A stretch of 64,000 nucleotides of DNA from Candidatus Gastranaerophilales bacterium (GCA_944326465.1 CALVEB010000005.1:29951-93950); one strand, 5' to 3'. Positions 45,399 to 54,440 are shown, counted from the stretch's first letter. Translations and numbers: made by a program. The notes: generated by a model not told the origin, from the letters alone.

Positions 45399-45893
45399 TT
45401 AAACCAATTTAAAATCGCCGTGTTTTTTTATATGTTCAACAAGCCCGCCATCTTCAAGCATTTTTATCATAACAGGTGGAAGCGGTTCTATCGGTATTAT
45501 TGCGCCGTTTGTTATGTCTGTAAGAATTCCTTTTTCAATATCTAGCTCCAATTCGTCTCCTGCATCTATTGCATCAGTATCGCATTCAATTGCAAGAAGT
45601 CCGATATTTATGGCGTTTCTGTAAAAAATTCTTGCAAAAGATTTAGCAATAACAGCCCCAACCCCTGCAATTTTGATAATTTGCGGGGCATGTTCTCTTG
45701 ATGAACCAAGACCAAAATTACTTCCGCCTACTACAAAATCACCCTTTTGCATTCTAGATGCAAAGGTAGGATCAGCATCTTCCAGAACATGTTTTGCAAA
45801 TTCAGGTAAATTAGACCGCAAATGAAACAGTCTCCCCGGTGCTATATGGTCTGTAGAAATGTTATCTCCGAATTTAAAAGCTTTTCCTCTCAT
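45399..45893 (-). CDS. leuD: Aconitase-family small (swivel) subunit, LeuD/HacB-like
   Basis: 164 aa. Swivel domain of isopropylmalate isomerase or homoaconitase. FGDNISTDHIAPGR is the start of the swivel fold. GGSNFGLGSSREHAP is the substrate-phosphate loop, and KSFARIFYRNAINIGL is typical. The partner large subunit is not in the window. The short form is of the archaeal/thermophile type, so the exact substrate (leucine pathway or a homocitrate-type acid) is uncertain. Confidence 0.88.
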   Translation of the reverse strand: MRGKAFKFGDNISTDHIAPGRLFHLRSNLPEFAKHVLEDADPTFASRMQKGDFVVGGSNFGLGSSREHAPQIIKIAGVGAVIAKSFARIFYRNAINIGLLAIECDTDAIDAGDELELDIEKGILTDITNGAIIPIEPLPPVMIKMLEDGGLVEHIKKHGDFKLV

Positions 45894-45988
45894 ATAAATC
45901 TCCTATATCTGTTGTATTTCTATTTATATTCTACTATTAAAATTTTCAAATGTATGTTATAATTAAGAAAAATAAACAGGAGTTATTT

Positions 45989-46612
45989 ATGTATTTTGAC
46001 AGAAAATGTAAAATTACCTATATATGCCACGGGGCAACTATTTATTCTGACGAATTTAGATTTTCAGACGCTGAACACTATCCTCCGCTGAATGAAGCTG
46101 GATATGAAGAAGTTGAAAAAATTTGTGAATTTTTAAAACAGCGCGGTGTAAAAAACGATAAAATATATACATCCCCTTCTGTCCGCACTGTTCAGACAGC
46201 AGAAATGATTGCAAAACTCTATAAAAAAGATTATGAAATAGCAGAAGATTTACACACAAAACCATGCGGAGTATGGAACGGTTTGACATTTGAACAAATT
46301 GAAGCCAAAAATCCTACGGCTTTTAAAGATGCTTTTGCTAATCCTGATAAAAAGCTGTTTGGCGAAAAAGAATCCACGCTGGAATTCGTAGCAAGAGTCG
46401 GCAATGCAATTGACAGAATAGTCGCAGATAATCTCGGCAATCGTATTATTATTGTTACACATCCGGAAGTTATTCAGGCTGTCATCTGTAACGCAATAGA
46501 CTTACCGCTCGAAAAAATGGCCCGCGTCTATATAAGAACCGGTTCCGCAACACAAATAAGCTACTATGATGACTGGGCAAGCCTTAAATACTCAGGTTAT
46601 GTTCCTGTTTAA
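45989..46612 (+). CDS. Histidine-phosphatase-fold protein with altered RHG motif
   Basis: 207 aa. The phosphoglycerate-mutase-like fold is clear: YTSPSVRTVQTAEMIA, GVWNGLTFEQIE and the second catalytic His in IVTHPEVIQAVI. The first motif reads ICHGAT (His14) instead of the usual RHGE, so the phosphate-binding Arg is Cys. The ATG at 45989 is supported by GGAG 6 nt upstream. It may still act on an unusual substrate or be a weak phosphatase. The 3' end overlaps the convergent radical-SAM gene by 29 bp. Confidence 0.82.
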   Translation: MYFDRKCKITYICHGATIYSDEFRFSDAEHYPPLNEAGYEEVEKICEFLKQRGVKNDKIYTSPSVRTVQTAEMIAKLYKKDYEIAEDLHTKPCGVWNGLTFEQIEAKNPTAFKDAFANPDKKLFGEKESTLEFVARVGNAIDRIVADNLGNRIIIVTHPEVIQAVICNAIDLPLEKMARVYIRTGSATQISYYDDWASLKYSGYVPV

Positions 46613-48131
46613 GCAGTCTTTTATTTTCTTGTATCAGAAAATCTTTACCGGGATTCATATCAATGAAATTCCAAGGTAATTCTGCATCTACAGGTAAATT
46701 AGTATATGCAAAATAATCAGTATCAATATTATTTAATTTTGCTGCAGATTTAAACGCACCCATTTTACCGCCTTTTCTATATACATCTATCAGAAAATTT
46801 GTAAAACTTCCGTTACCCCTTGATAACACAGCCTGCCAGTAATCCCATTTTATACTTGAAACAGTAGCGCTAACGCCGATTTTGTGCATTTCTTTTTTTA
46901 CAAAATTAGCCTTAGTTTCAAGGATATGTGTCGTTTCACGCCCGCACCACTGGAAAGGCGTATGCGGTTTAGGCACAAAACTTGAAAATCCAAAAGAAAT
47001 ATCAAATCCCTTAAACTCTGTTTTCAGGCGCTTTGCCAGAGATATGAGTTCATCTAAATCCTTCTGCGTTTCTGTCGGAAGTCCGAGCATTCCATAAAAT
47101 TTCAGGCCTTTTAGTCCATTTTCGCGACAAATCCGTACTGCATTAAATATCTGCTCTTCCTTGAGATTTTTGTTTATAACTTTACGGAGCCTTTCACTAC
47201 CGGCCTCAATTGCAAGCGTAGAATTCTTTTGACCGGCAGCAACAAGTGTCTTAACAACATCAGGAGTAATTGCATCAACGCGCAGCGATGAAACACTCAT
47301 TTCTATCTTTTGACCGCTCTGTATTTTTTTATAAATATAATCACAAATATCATGGAAATGCGGATGTGCGCTTATCTGCGCCCCCAGAAGTGCAATTTTA
47401 TTTGTATTTTTTAATCCCAGATCAATTATATCAATGACACTATCATACGGCATAAATCTTAACGGCAGATTTAAATAAGAGGCAAGACAAAAGCCGCAAC
47501 GGTTTGCGCAGCCGCGTGCCAGTTCCAGAATAAATGTATTCTTGAAAAAAGCTTCCTCACTTAATATCGGTGTATAAATGCATTCACTCAATTTTTTGGT
47601 AAGCTTTTTAACTTTTTTTTGCTCTAGTGAAGGCACATAGACACCTTCAAGTTCAGAGAGTTTTTGCAATATTTCAAACTTTGGTTTATCTTTATTTTCC
47701 TTACAAATCCTAACAACATCAAGGTTAACATCCTCGCCGTCACCTATAATAAAGAAATCAAAAAAATCTTTATATGGTTCAGGATTAGCTGTCACAACAG
47801 GCCCGCCCGCAAATATCAGAGGCTTTTCTCTTTCAGCAGACTTGAGCGGAAACCCGAATCGCTCAATCATAGCAAAAATTGTCAAAAAATCAGTGTCAAA
47901 TGTAAAAGAAAATCCGAATAAATCGATTTTATCCTTATATAACGCTGTTTCTTTTGTGTCAGTGCAGATTCTTTCAATATTTACCCCTTCCATTTCGTCT
48001 ATGGATTTGAACATCCACAAATACCCGAGAGAGGACATAGCAAATGAATAAGGCCCCGGAAATGCCATCCACATGTTAAAATCAGCGTTTTTATCAGTAT
48101 TTGATTTATATAAAAATATTTCTTTAGTCAT
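46584..48131 (-). CDS. B12-binding-domain radical SAM protein
   Basis: 515 aa. The N-terminal B12-type Rossmann region has FAGGPVVTANPEPYKDFFDF and FIIGDGE. The radical SAM core has ELARGCANRCGFCLASY (CxxxCxxC binds the 4Fe-4S cluster) and SLRVDAI. Residues YGMLGLPTET are typical of the Elp3-like fold. It resembles the YgiQ / TIGR03960 group whose substrates are largely unknown. The start overlaps the end of the PerM gene by 8 bp, so they are one operon. Confidence 0.9.
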   Translation of the reverse strand: MTKEIFLYKSNTDKNADFNMWMAFPGPYSFAMSSLGYLWMFKSIDEMEGVNIERICTDTKETALYKDKIDLFGFSFTFDTDFLTIFAMIERFGFPLKSAEREKPLIFAGGPVVTANPEPYKDFFDFFIIGDGEDVNLDVVRICKENKDKPKFEILQKLSELEGVYVPSLEQKKVKKLTKKLSECIYTPILSEEAFFKNTFILELARGCANRCGFCLASYLNLPLRFMPYDSVIDIIDLGLKNTNKIALLGAQISAHPHFHDICDYIYKKIQSGQKIEMSVSSLRVDAITPDVVKTLVAAGQKNSTLAIEAGSERLRKVINKNLKEEQIFNAVRICRENGLKGLKFYGMLGLPTETQKDLDELISLAKRLKTEFKGFDISFGFSSFVPKPHTPFQWCGRETTHILETKANFVKKEMHKIGVSATVSSIKWDYWQAVLSRGNGSFTNFLIDVYRKGGKMGAFKSAAKLNNIDTDYFAYTNLPVDAELPWNFIDMNPGKDFLIQENKRLLKQEHNLSI

Positions 48132-49167
48132 TGTTTATTACTTCATTGTTATTGATCGGCATAATGTATAATTCGTCAATCAAAACGCATATAGTTGCAG
48201 CGATTGCAGGAGAAAGAATCACGCCCCAGAAACCGAGAAACTGCTCTGCCAGAAATAAAGCCAGAAATATCATCAACGGGTGTAATGCCATAAATCTTCC
48301 GAATAGCACCGGTCTTACAACATAATTAGAAACCTGCTGTACAAGTAAAAATCCTAGAATTGCCAGTACTATTTTTACGATTCCTAACGGGTAGGCAATT
48401 AAAAGAATTACCGCTAAAGCGATTGCAGGCCCCAAAAGCGGCACAATATCCATGACACCTGATATTAACCCTAAAAGTATAGGATATTCTACACCGAGTA
48501 TCATAAGCACAATAGTCGTCATTATACCGACCGCAATCATTGATAATATCTGTGCTCTTACGTATCCGCCGACCTTATCGCTTATTGAACGCATAATATG
48601 TTCGGCTTTTTCTTTAAGTGCAGGCGGAAAAAATTCAATAAATTTTTTCTTCAAATATGCTTTATCCATGAGTATATAATATACAATCATAGTCAACGCA
48701 ATAGATATTACCAGGAACTGAAATACACCAACAGTTAAACTCCAACTCTGACTGAATACGCCGTGAGCAAATTCAGAAGTGGAAGACGCACCCATAATAG
48801 AGTTTAAATCAAACAAATCCGCAAGGCGTTTTCCGTGAATTTGGAAATTCATTAAATAATTTGTAACTAATTGTAACTTCTGCGGAAAGTATGCAAGAAA
48901 AGTTTTAATCTCTTTGTACGCAACAAAAAATATAGGTAGAAAAATACCAATAACTGCCGCAACACCGCCGAATACAGCTATTGCAACCGCCCAGCCGCGT
49001 TTCATTTTAGTTTCCAGTTTGTTTATATATGGTATCAGGGCGCAGGCAATTACGTAGGCGCCGAAAAAAAGCATTAGAATCCCTGAAATTTTGGGAATAA
49101 TAAATAGCAGCGCGATTACAAGAACCGCAAATATTATATTCTTACTCGTAAAATAATCTTTAATCAC
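48124..49167 (-). CDS. AI-2E/PerM family membrane permease
   Basis: 347 aa with about eight hydrophobic segments (for example FAVLVIALLFIIPKISGILM and YPILLGLISGVMDIVPLLGP). GVMDIVPLLGPAIA is the family hallmark. The family includes the autoinducer-2 exporter TqsA and transporters of unknown substrate. It is the first gene of a two-gene operon with the B12-radical-SAM enzyme, which might suggest export of a modified lipid or metabolite. Confidence 0.9.
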   Translation of the reverse strand: MIKDYFTSKNIIFAVLVIALLFIIPKISGILMLFFGAYVIACALIPYINKLETKMKRGWAVAIAVFGGVAAVIGIFLPIFFVAYKEIKTFLAYFPQKLQLVTNYLMNFQIHGKRLADLFDLNSIMGASSTSEFAHGVFSQSWSLTVGVFQFLVISIALTMIVYYILMDKAYLKKKFIEFFPPALKEKAEHIMRSISDKVGGYVRAQILSMIAVGIMTTIVLMILGVEYPILLGLISGVMDIVPLLGPAIALAVILLIAYPLGIVKIVLAILGFLLVQQVSNYVVRPVLFGRFMALHPLMIFLALFLAEQFLGFWGVILSPAIAATICVLIDELYIMPINNNEVINND

Positions 49168-49252
49168 TACATGTGCTCCTTATCTTAGGACAAGATTATT
49201 TTAGATTAAATATATGTAAAATGCAATTGTACGGGATAGTTAACTATTTGTA

Positions 49253-49313
49253 AAGAAATGTTACTATATTTTTAGTATATAGCAATTTACTATAGAGTAT
49301 ATACTTTATATAT
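49253..49313 (+). promoter_or_regulatory. Two-box promoter, copy C
   Basis: AAGAAATGTTAC (49253-49264), 32 bp, GTATATACTTTATATAT (49297-49313). The ATG of the 177-aa gene lies 29 bp further on. Confidence 0.7.
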
Positions 49314-49342
49314 TTAAGAGTAAAAAAATACGAGGTCGAGAC

Positions 49343-49876
49343 ATGGGTTTTTTAACCAGCAGCTTTATTAATTTAATATTGACGCGAGAGCAGAACCGAT
49401 TGAATGCTCAGCTCACCAGTATTATGTCTCGTATTCGTAGTGCAAAAAAACAAGCGCAAAATGTTGAGAATATGATAAATTCTCAATTGCGCTATTCGCA
49501 GAACGCAGCAAGAGCAAATTATCAGCAAAGTATTTTCCAGGCACAGCAAAATGCGATGGCTCAAGCGGGTCTGGCATCTCTTACTGATACCTCCGATCCG
49601 ACCAAGACATCGGTATTTACGCAACTATCATCCCAATTACAAATGCAGGCACAAAGTCAATTACAATTTGCATTATCACAGGCCGAACAAGATGCTCAAA
49701 CGATGAAAGAAATGCAGTTACAGCCGTTGAACGATCTGGCAGAAGATCTGGAAGTCCGCAAGGCGCAAATCGAAAGCGAACTGCAACTCAACAAAGAATG
49801 GAAAGATGCAGCCAAAGAGGATACAAAGAACAGCGTTCAGAACCTCAAACCAAACTATGGCGGCAACAGCGCATAA
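49343..49876 (+). CDS. Gln-rich helical protein, 177 aa
   Basis: No family recognised. After a short hydrophobic start (GFLTSSFINLILTREQNRLN), the rest is almost entirely helical and rich in Gln, Ala, Asn and Ser. There is no cleavable signal. CGAGGTCGAG precedes the ATG. It could be a filament or translocated protein (the composition resembles type III/ESX-type substrates), but this is only style. It has its own strong promoter (two-box) and terminator, suggesting high expression. Confidence 0.7.
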   Translation: MGFLTSSFINLILTREQNRLNAQLTSIMSRIRSAKKQAQNVENMINSQLRYSQNAARANYQQSIFQAQQNAMAQAGLASLTDTSDPTKTSVFTQLSSQLQMQAQSQLQFALSQAEQDAQTMKEMQLQPLNDLAEDLEVRKAQIESELQLNKEWKDAAKEDTKNSVQNLKPNYGGNSA

Positions 49877-49895
49877 ACAACAAAACAATAGATTT

Positions 49896-49923
49896 AAAAA
49901 GCTCCCGAAAGGGAGCTTTTTAT
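49896..49923. terminator. Terminator after the 177-aa gene
   Basis: AAAAAGCTCCC, loop GAAA, GGGAGCTTTTT: a perfect stem. Also usable by thrB on the other strand. Confidence 0.9.
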
Positions 49924-49932
49924 TGCGCTTAT

Positions 49933-50895
49933 TTAGTCATCTTCTTGTGTAAGAATAGTTGCACCCTGTTTTTCTATTGTAGTATCAAATATCTGTACTT
50001 TTACATTCAAATCAGCCCAGGTGTCACGTACAATTGTCTTAATTTTATCCTGACTATTACCTTTAGATACAATTAATATAGAAGGGCCTGCGCCACTCAA
50101 CACAGTACCAAGCACATCTTCTTCATGTTTCAGATTAGCGATAATTTTCTCCAGCCCGGGAACTAATTTCATTCTGTATGGCTGGTGTAACTTATCTTTC
50201 AGCGCTAACTTCATAAGTTCATCATCTTTTGTATGAATAGCGTGGACAAACATCGCCATACGCTGCGCATTAAATACAGCATCATGCATCGGCACCTCTT
50301 TTGGTAAAACAGAGCGCGAAATATCTGTTGCAAGTTCATAATCAGGTACACAAACAGTTAAATGCCATTCTTCCGGCCAATCCAATTTTTTATAAACAAT
50401 GCTGCCGTCATCTTCCTGTGAAGTTATGACAAGTCCGCCGACAATAGCAGGTGTTACATTATCTGGATGGCCTTCAACTTCCGTTGCAATAGACAGTAAT
50501 GCAACTTCATCAGCAGGTCTGCCAAGCAATTCATTAGCTGCAATAAGTCCGCCGACAATAACAGATGCGCTGCTACCAAGCCCCCTTGCAATAGGAATCT
50601 GTGACTGGATAGTAATTTTCAGTTCACTCGGTGTCTGTCCGATTGAATTATACAAAAGTTCAACAGCCCTATAAATAATACTGTTTTCATCCATAGGAAT
50701 ATGGTCTAAATGAAGTTCACTTTCCATATCTTCGCCGGCCAAAACATTTATTTCAACACCGGTTCCCGGAAGAACAGTTTCTTCTATAGTTATGGTATTA
50801 TACAAAGGTATTGCTAATCCCATACAATCAAATCCGGGGCCTAAGTTCGCCGATGTAGCCGGCACTTTCACACTTACTTTCATCTTTTCCCTCAT
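49933..50895 (-). CDS. thrB: Homoserine kinase
   Basis: 320 aa. It phosphorylates homoserine in threonine synthesis. GHMP kinase: N-terminal VKVPATSANLGPGFDCMGLA, ATP loop PIARGLGSSASVIVGG, and C-terminal GTVLSGAGPSILI. Start is at 50895 (AGGA 5 nt upstream) or at the ATG four codons later (GAGGG 5 nt upstream); the family start favours the shorter form slightly. No other threonine genes are adjacent. Confidence 0.96.
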   Translation of the reverse strand: MREKMKVSVKVPATSANLGPGFDCMGLAIPLYNTITIEETVLPGTGVEINVLAGEDMESELHLDHIPMDENSIIYRAVELLYNSIGQTPSELKITIQSQIPIARGLGSSASVIVGGLIAANELLGRPADEVALLSIATEVEGHPDNVTPAIVGGLVITSQEDDGSIVYKKLDWPEEWHLTVCVPDYELATDISRSVLPKEVPMHDAVFNAQRMAMFVHAIHTKDDELMKLALKDKLHQPYRMKLVPGLEKIIANLKHEEDVLGTVLSGAGPSILIVSKGNSQDKIKTIVRDTWADLNVKVQIFDTTIEKQGATILTQEDD

Positions 50896-50956
50896 TACTT
50901 TCCTGTTTTATTATATCAGAAAAATAAAATTAATGTGCAAATCTATCTTAGTTATC

Positions 50957-51325
50957 TGTCATTGCGAGCGAACGCGAAGCAATCCAGCCTATTCAACGAT
51001 TTCGTAGTACAAATCAAGCCACTCAGGATTGTGTATTTCTATAAGTTCCAATTTTTTTCTTCTGGACGCACCTTTCAATTTTTTTTCTCTTTCAATAGCT
51101 AAAGCTATATTATCATAGATTTCGTAATACCCAAGTTTATCCACTCCATATTTACTGGTAAAACCTTGTACAAACTTATTTTTGTGTTCGTATACTCTTT
51201 TTACTAAATCAGAAGTTACTCCAACATATAGCGTTCCATTCCGTTTATTAAATAAAATATAGACATAGCTATTATTCATTATATTTCCTATCAGCTGGAT
51301 TGCTTCGCGTTCGCTCGCAATGACA
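50957..51325. mobile_element. GIY-YIG cassette bounded by perfect 32-bp inverted repeats
   Basis: The left repeat (50957-50988) begins TGTCATTGCGAGCGAACGCG. The right repeat (51294-51325) is its exact reverse complement over 32 bp. Each repeat is itself a loose palindrome (ATTGC...GCAAT), like REP elements. The only content is the 96-aa endonuclease gene, whose stop codon begins at the first base after the left repeat. Total size is 369 bp. No clear target duplication; TTAT occurs near both flanks. Confidence 0.85.
50989..51279 (-). CDS. GIY-YIG endonuclease, 96 aa
   Basis: Small single-domain nuclease of the UvrC-N/YhbQ type. YVYILFNKRNGTLYVGVTSD is the GIY-YIG strand pair (here VYI and YVG). 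RVYEHKN carries the catalytic Arg/His region, and AIEREKKLKGASRRKKLELI the later Glu and basic helix. AGGAA precedes the ATG, between the start and the right inverted repeat. The tight packing between identical inverted repeats implies that the nuclease mobilises or maintains the cassette, which is inference. Confidence 0.92.
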   Translation of the reverse strand: MNNSYVYILFNKRNGTLYVGVTSDLVKRVYEHKNKFVQGFTSKYGVDKLGYYEIYDNIALAIEREKKLKGASRRKKLELIEIHNPEWLDLYYEIVE

Positions 51326-51400
51326 TTATAGATTAATATAACATAATTTTAAAAATGTTACAATATTGCAATATATGTATAATAATACTATAATACCCTT

Positions 51401-52750
51401 ATGTACGAGCTATATCCATACTTTACAAATGACGGATCGGTCGGGCTGTTCAGTCCTGAAGCTGATGATATATATCATTCTACATACGGTGCACTTACTG
51501 AGGCGTATGAAAAATTTATTTTGCCCGCTGACTTTGATAAATATTTTTCTAATCACAATAAAATAAAAATTCTTGATATTTGTTTTGGAATCGGCTATAA
51601 CACAAAAAGTTTTTTAAATTATTTTTATGAAAAAATTTTTCACGAAAAATATATCCCGCAAAATTGTTATATCGAAAAGATAGATACCGATAATAATACA
51701 TATAACGACACGAGAGATACCAATAACATAAATAGCGAAAATTTACATCATGAACACCATAATACAAAAAAATTATCAACCAAAAATGAAAATGATAATG
51801 ATAATGATAATGATAATGATAATTTAATTTCAAAACCTGAGATTTATATTAAGGCAATTGACACAGATAAAACTCTTGCATTTTTGTCACCGTTCATTAT
51901 GACCGGCAAAAGATTTTTACGTAAAGAGAAAATAAAATTTCATCAGGAAAAAATTGAAAAAATGCTGAAAAAAATTTCAGGGCCAAAAATCAAAATAAAA
52001 GATGAAATAAATATAATTTTGCTTTTAAAAATCATCGAAAAACACCCTGAAATTTTAGAAGATGCCGAAATAACAAGCTTTTTGACAAGTTCCAAATATC
52101 GAAGATATTTTTCAGGCTATATGCGTCGTTTTTTCGCGTTTAAAAAATCAAAGATATGTAAATATACCCCTTTAAGGCAGCTATCCGCCTATTTACATAA
52201 TATATATTATAGGTATATTTCTAAGCGTCAGAAAAGGGCGCTGAATACCCTTAAAATGCTTGATTTTAATTTTGAGCTTAAAATCGACGATGCACGCAAG
52301 GTTCTGTTAACCGACAATGACATCTATAATTTTGTATTTTTGGACGCATTTACGCCTGCCAAGTGTCCTTGTCTTTGGACAGTTGACTTTTTCCGGCTAC
52401 TTTATTCGCATCTTGATAATGATGGAATGATTTTGACTTATTCAAATGCTGCAAATATCAGAAGTGCATTTTTAGAGGCCGGATTTTATGTGGGTAAGAT
52501 TTACAACGAGCACGCAGGAAAGTTTACCGGCACAATCGCTGTAAAAAATAAATCGCTTATAAAAAATGAACTTTCAGAATACGATTTAGGGCTTTTAAAA
52601 ACAAAGGCGGGTATATTTTATCGCGATGAAAATTTAACAGGGCAAAATGAAGCGATTATCGCGGCTCATGAAACAGACGTCGAAACAAGCACAAGGATTT
52701 CCAGTTCAAAATTCATTAAACAGTGGAAGAAGATTAAGAAGCCTGATTAG
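51401..52750 (+). CDS. MnmC-like tRNA methyltransferase with a low-complexity insert
   Basis: 449 aa. The start, YFTNDGSVGLFSPEADDIYHS, and KILDICFGIGYNTKSF (SAM motif I) match the MnmC N-domain. FLDAFTPAKCPCLWTVDFFR matches its catalytic DAFxPxKNPxMW motif. Between them lie about 200 extra residues, including an Asn/Asp/His-rich stretch with NDNDNDNDND from GATAAT repeats (51791-51823). No MnmC2 oxidase domain is attached. No ribosome site is evident before the ATG. Confidence 0.78.
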   Translation: MYELYPYFTNDGSVGLFSPEADDIYHSTYGALTEAYEKFILPADFDKYFSNHNKIKILDICFGIGYNTKSFLNYFYEKIFHEKYIPQNCYIEKIDTDNNTYNDTRDTNNINSENLHHEHHNTKKLSTKNENDNDNDNDNDNLISKPEIYIKAIDTDKTLAFLSPFIMTGKRFLRKEKIKFHQEKIEKMLKKISGPKIKIKDEINIILLLKIIEKHPEILEDAEITSFLTSSKYRRYFSGYMRRFFAFKKSKICKYTPLRQLSAYLHNIYYRYISKRQKRALNTLKMLDFNFELKIDDARKVLLTDNDIYNFVFLDAFTPAKCPCLWTVDFFRLLYSHLDNDGMILTYSNAANIRSAFLEAGFYVGKIYNEHAGKFTGTIAVKNKSLIKNELSEYDLGLLKTKAGIFYRDENLTGQNEAIIAAHETDVETSTRISSSKFIKQWKKIKKPD

Positions 52751-52880
52751 TTTTAGCTAAAATATCTTTTTCTGCTTGTATTTCTGCATTAGTTATCAAT
52801 TGTTCTTCATCCGGTGCAGGTTCATAATCAACTATTTCGGCAAGACCTACATTAGGTATCGTTATTTTTGATTCTAGCAT
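52734..52880 (-). CDS. Small acidic protein, 48 aa
   Basis: Starts MLESKITIPNVGLAEIVDYE and ends LAKTNQAS. TTGAGGT lies 6-7 nt before the ATG. Its end overlaps the convergent methyltransferase gene by 17 bp. No family recognised; composition is protein-like. Moderately likely to be real. Confidence 0.5.
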   Translation of the reverse strand: MLESKITIPNVGLAEIVDYEPAPDEEQLITNAEIQAEKDILAKTNQAS

Positions 52881-52983
52881 AATTTACCTCAATAAATATA
52901 ATACTATAAAAATGCTTTAGAAAAAAATATTAATCATAAATATTATCAGTATCTATCTAAACGATATAGCGATCAAATAAAAA

Positions 52984-53202
52984 TTAATTTTCTTCTTGAA
53001 TTTTTTTGAGGACGATTTCGTAGCCGAGAAGTTTTGCAAAAAATTCCGCGTCATCAAAACGCAAGGTGCCTAAACGCATCTTGTGCGAAAGCCCATCCAT
53101 TGTGTATTTTTTGTCACTTTGTTCGCTTGCTATGCGTGCTAATTCTGTTAGCGTAATACACTCTTTTGCAAGTAAAATTTTAACAAATTCTCTGCCTGAC
53201 AT
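52984..53202 (-). CDS. Small HTH protein, 72 aa
   Basis: SGREFVKILLAKECITLTELARIASEQSDKKYTMDGLSHKMRLGTLRFDDAEFFAKLLGYEI reads as a compact lambda-repressor-like helix-turn-helix domain, as in small phage/plasmid-type regulators. It is divergent from the prepilin-like gene at 53344 across 141 bp. Confidence 0.7.
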   Translation of the reverse strand: MSGREFVKILLAKECITLTELARIASEQSDKKYTMDGLSHKMRLGTLRFDDAEFFAKLLGYEIVLKKIQEEN

Positions 53203-53343
53203 ATCTACCTCATGATAAATGTTACAAGTTATTGATTATATTGACAATTTTTAGACAATATGTCATAGTTATAGTAATATTTATCTATACATAGAAAATA
53301 TTATCTATTATTGCTTATACTAAATTAATAAGGAGGAATTATT

Positions 53344-54423
53344 ATGAAAAAACTATTTGCCTTTACCTTAGCCGAAGTCCTAATCACCCTAGCTGTAATC
53401 GGCATTGTGGCTGTACTTGTTCTTCCGCCGCTGGTGAGGAATTATCAGAGTAGAAGCTGGTCAACCGCCTCAGATTTGTTCCAAAAGCGCTTGGCCGAAG
53501 CAACCAAACAGATGAATACTCAGGGGCAATTATTAGGTTATTCATCAACCGAAGATTTTGTCAATAACGGTTTGTCCAAGTATATGAAAATAATAAAAAA
53601 ATGTAATAAGGATGAACTAGATAAATGCTTTAGTTCGAAATTTGAATACGGAACCGAAGAATTGGAAACTTCAGCCTTAACGTCAGCCAGCAATTTTGGT
53701 AAAGATGATTGGACGACAGATCCGTATGGTATAATTCTGGATAACGGAACAACAGCCCTTCTGGTTTATAATAAAGATTGTTCTTATATAGATCCGTATA
53801 ATAATCAAGTAGACGGCACTTCTTGTCTTTCTGTTGCGTACGATGTTAATGGAATGAAAACACCTAATGCAATAAATAAAGATTTGTACACGATGAATGC
53901 CTCATTGTCAAAATACGCTTGTATTTCCAAAGGCTTGTTGAATGAAACAGGAGTATGTTTAACTCAGTCAATTTCGGTAAGTGGTTTTACAGTTGCAGAT
54001 TGTTTAAAAATACAAGATGAATATGGCTTAAAATATTGCTATGGATTTTATCTATCCGGCGGTAGTAGTGAACTTTATGCTAAGGACAGTTTTGCCGGAG
54101 CCGTTGTTGCTTGCGGCGGCATAAATCACGTTGCTTCAGAAGCGCAATTAAAACAAATAGCACAGTATGTGTATAAGAGAAATGATATTCCGGATTCTAT
54201 TTTTGATTCGGATAAGATGGATGATTTAGTACTAGATGCTGCCAGATGGCGTGAAGTAAGCGGGTGGAATGTTCCTTCCTCAGGCTCTGCTTATTATATA
54301 ATGGTTAATGAAGAGCTGCCCATTACATCAGGTTATAAGACTCGTGCTTTTGCCGCAAACAGAACTTATAACAGTGCTTCATGGGCAAGGGGTTGGGCAA
54401 ACAGTGCCTTTTGTGTAAGATAA
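53344..54423 (+). CDS. Prepilin-like protein with lectin-like C-terminal domain, 359 aa
   Basis: Leader MKKLFA, then FTLAEVLITLAVIGIVAV (class III prepilin signal with Glu5). A conserved middle (WSTASDLFQKRLAEATKQMN, then a repeated Cys-containing domain with GIILDNGTTALLVYNKDCSY) follows. The C-terminal part (from about 235) has a C-type-lectin-like order: GAVVACGGINHVASEAQLKQ, then W-x-EV-SGW, then a final AFCVR. It is much longer than a normal pilin. AAGGAGGAA precedes the ATG. The architecture matches the gene at 62744, so the two are paralogues. Likely a surface adhesin displayed by a type IV pilus or secretion system. Confidence 0.85.
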   Translation: MKKLFAFTLAEVLITLAVIGIVAVLVLPPLVRNYQSRSWSTASDLFQKRLAEATKQMNTQGQLLGYSSTEDFVNNGLSKYMKIIKKCNKDELDKCFSSKFEYGTEELETSALTSASNFGKDDWTTDPYGIILDNGTTALLVYNKDCSYIDPYNNQVDGTSCLSVAYDVNGMKTPNAINKDLYTMNASLSKYACISKGLLNETGVCLTQSISVSGFTVADCLKIQDEYGLKYCYGFYLSGGSSELYAKDSFAGAVVACGGINHVASEAQLKQIAQYVYKRNDIPDSIFDSDKMDDLVLDAARWREVSGWNVPSSGSAYYIMVNEELPITSGYKTRAFAANRTYNSASWARGWANSAFCVR

Positions 54424-54440
54424 TCTACATAAATAATTGT

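Noticed and set aside
51791..51823. GATAAT repeat as an on/off phase-variation switch
   Set aside because: A six-base unit does not change the reading frame, so it can only alter linker length.
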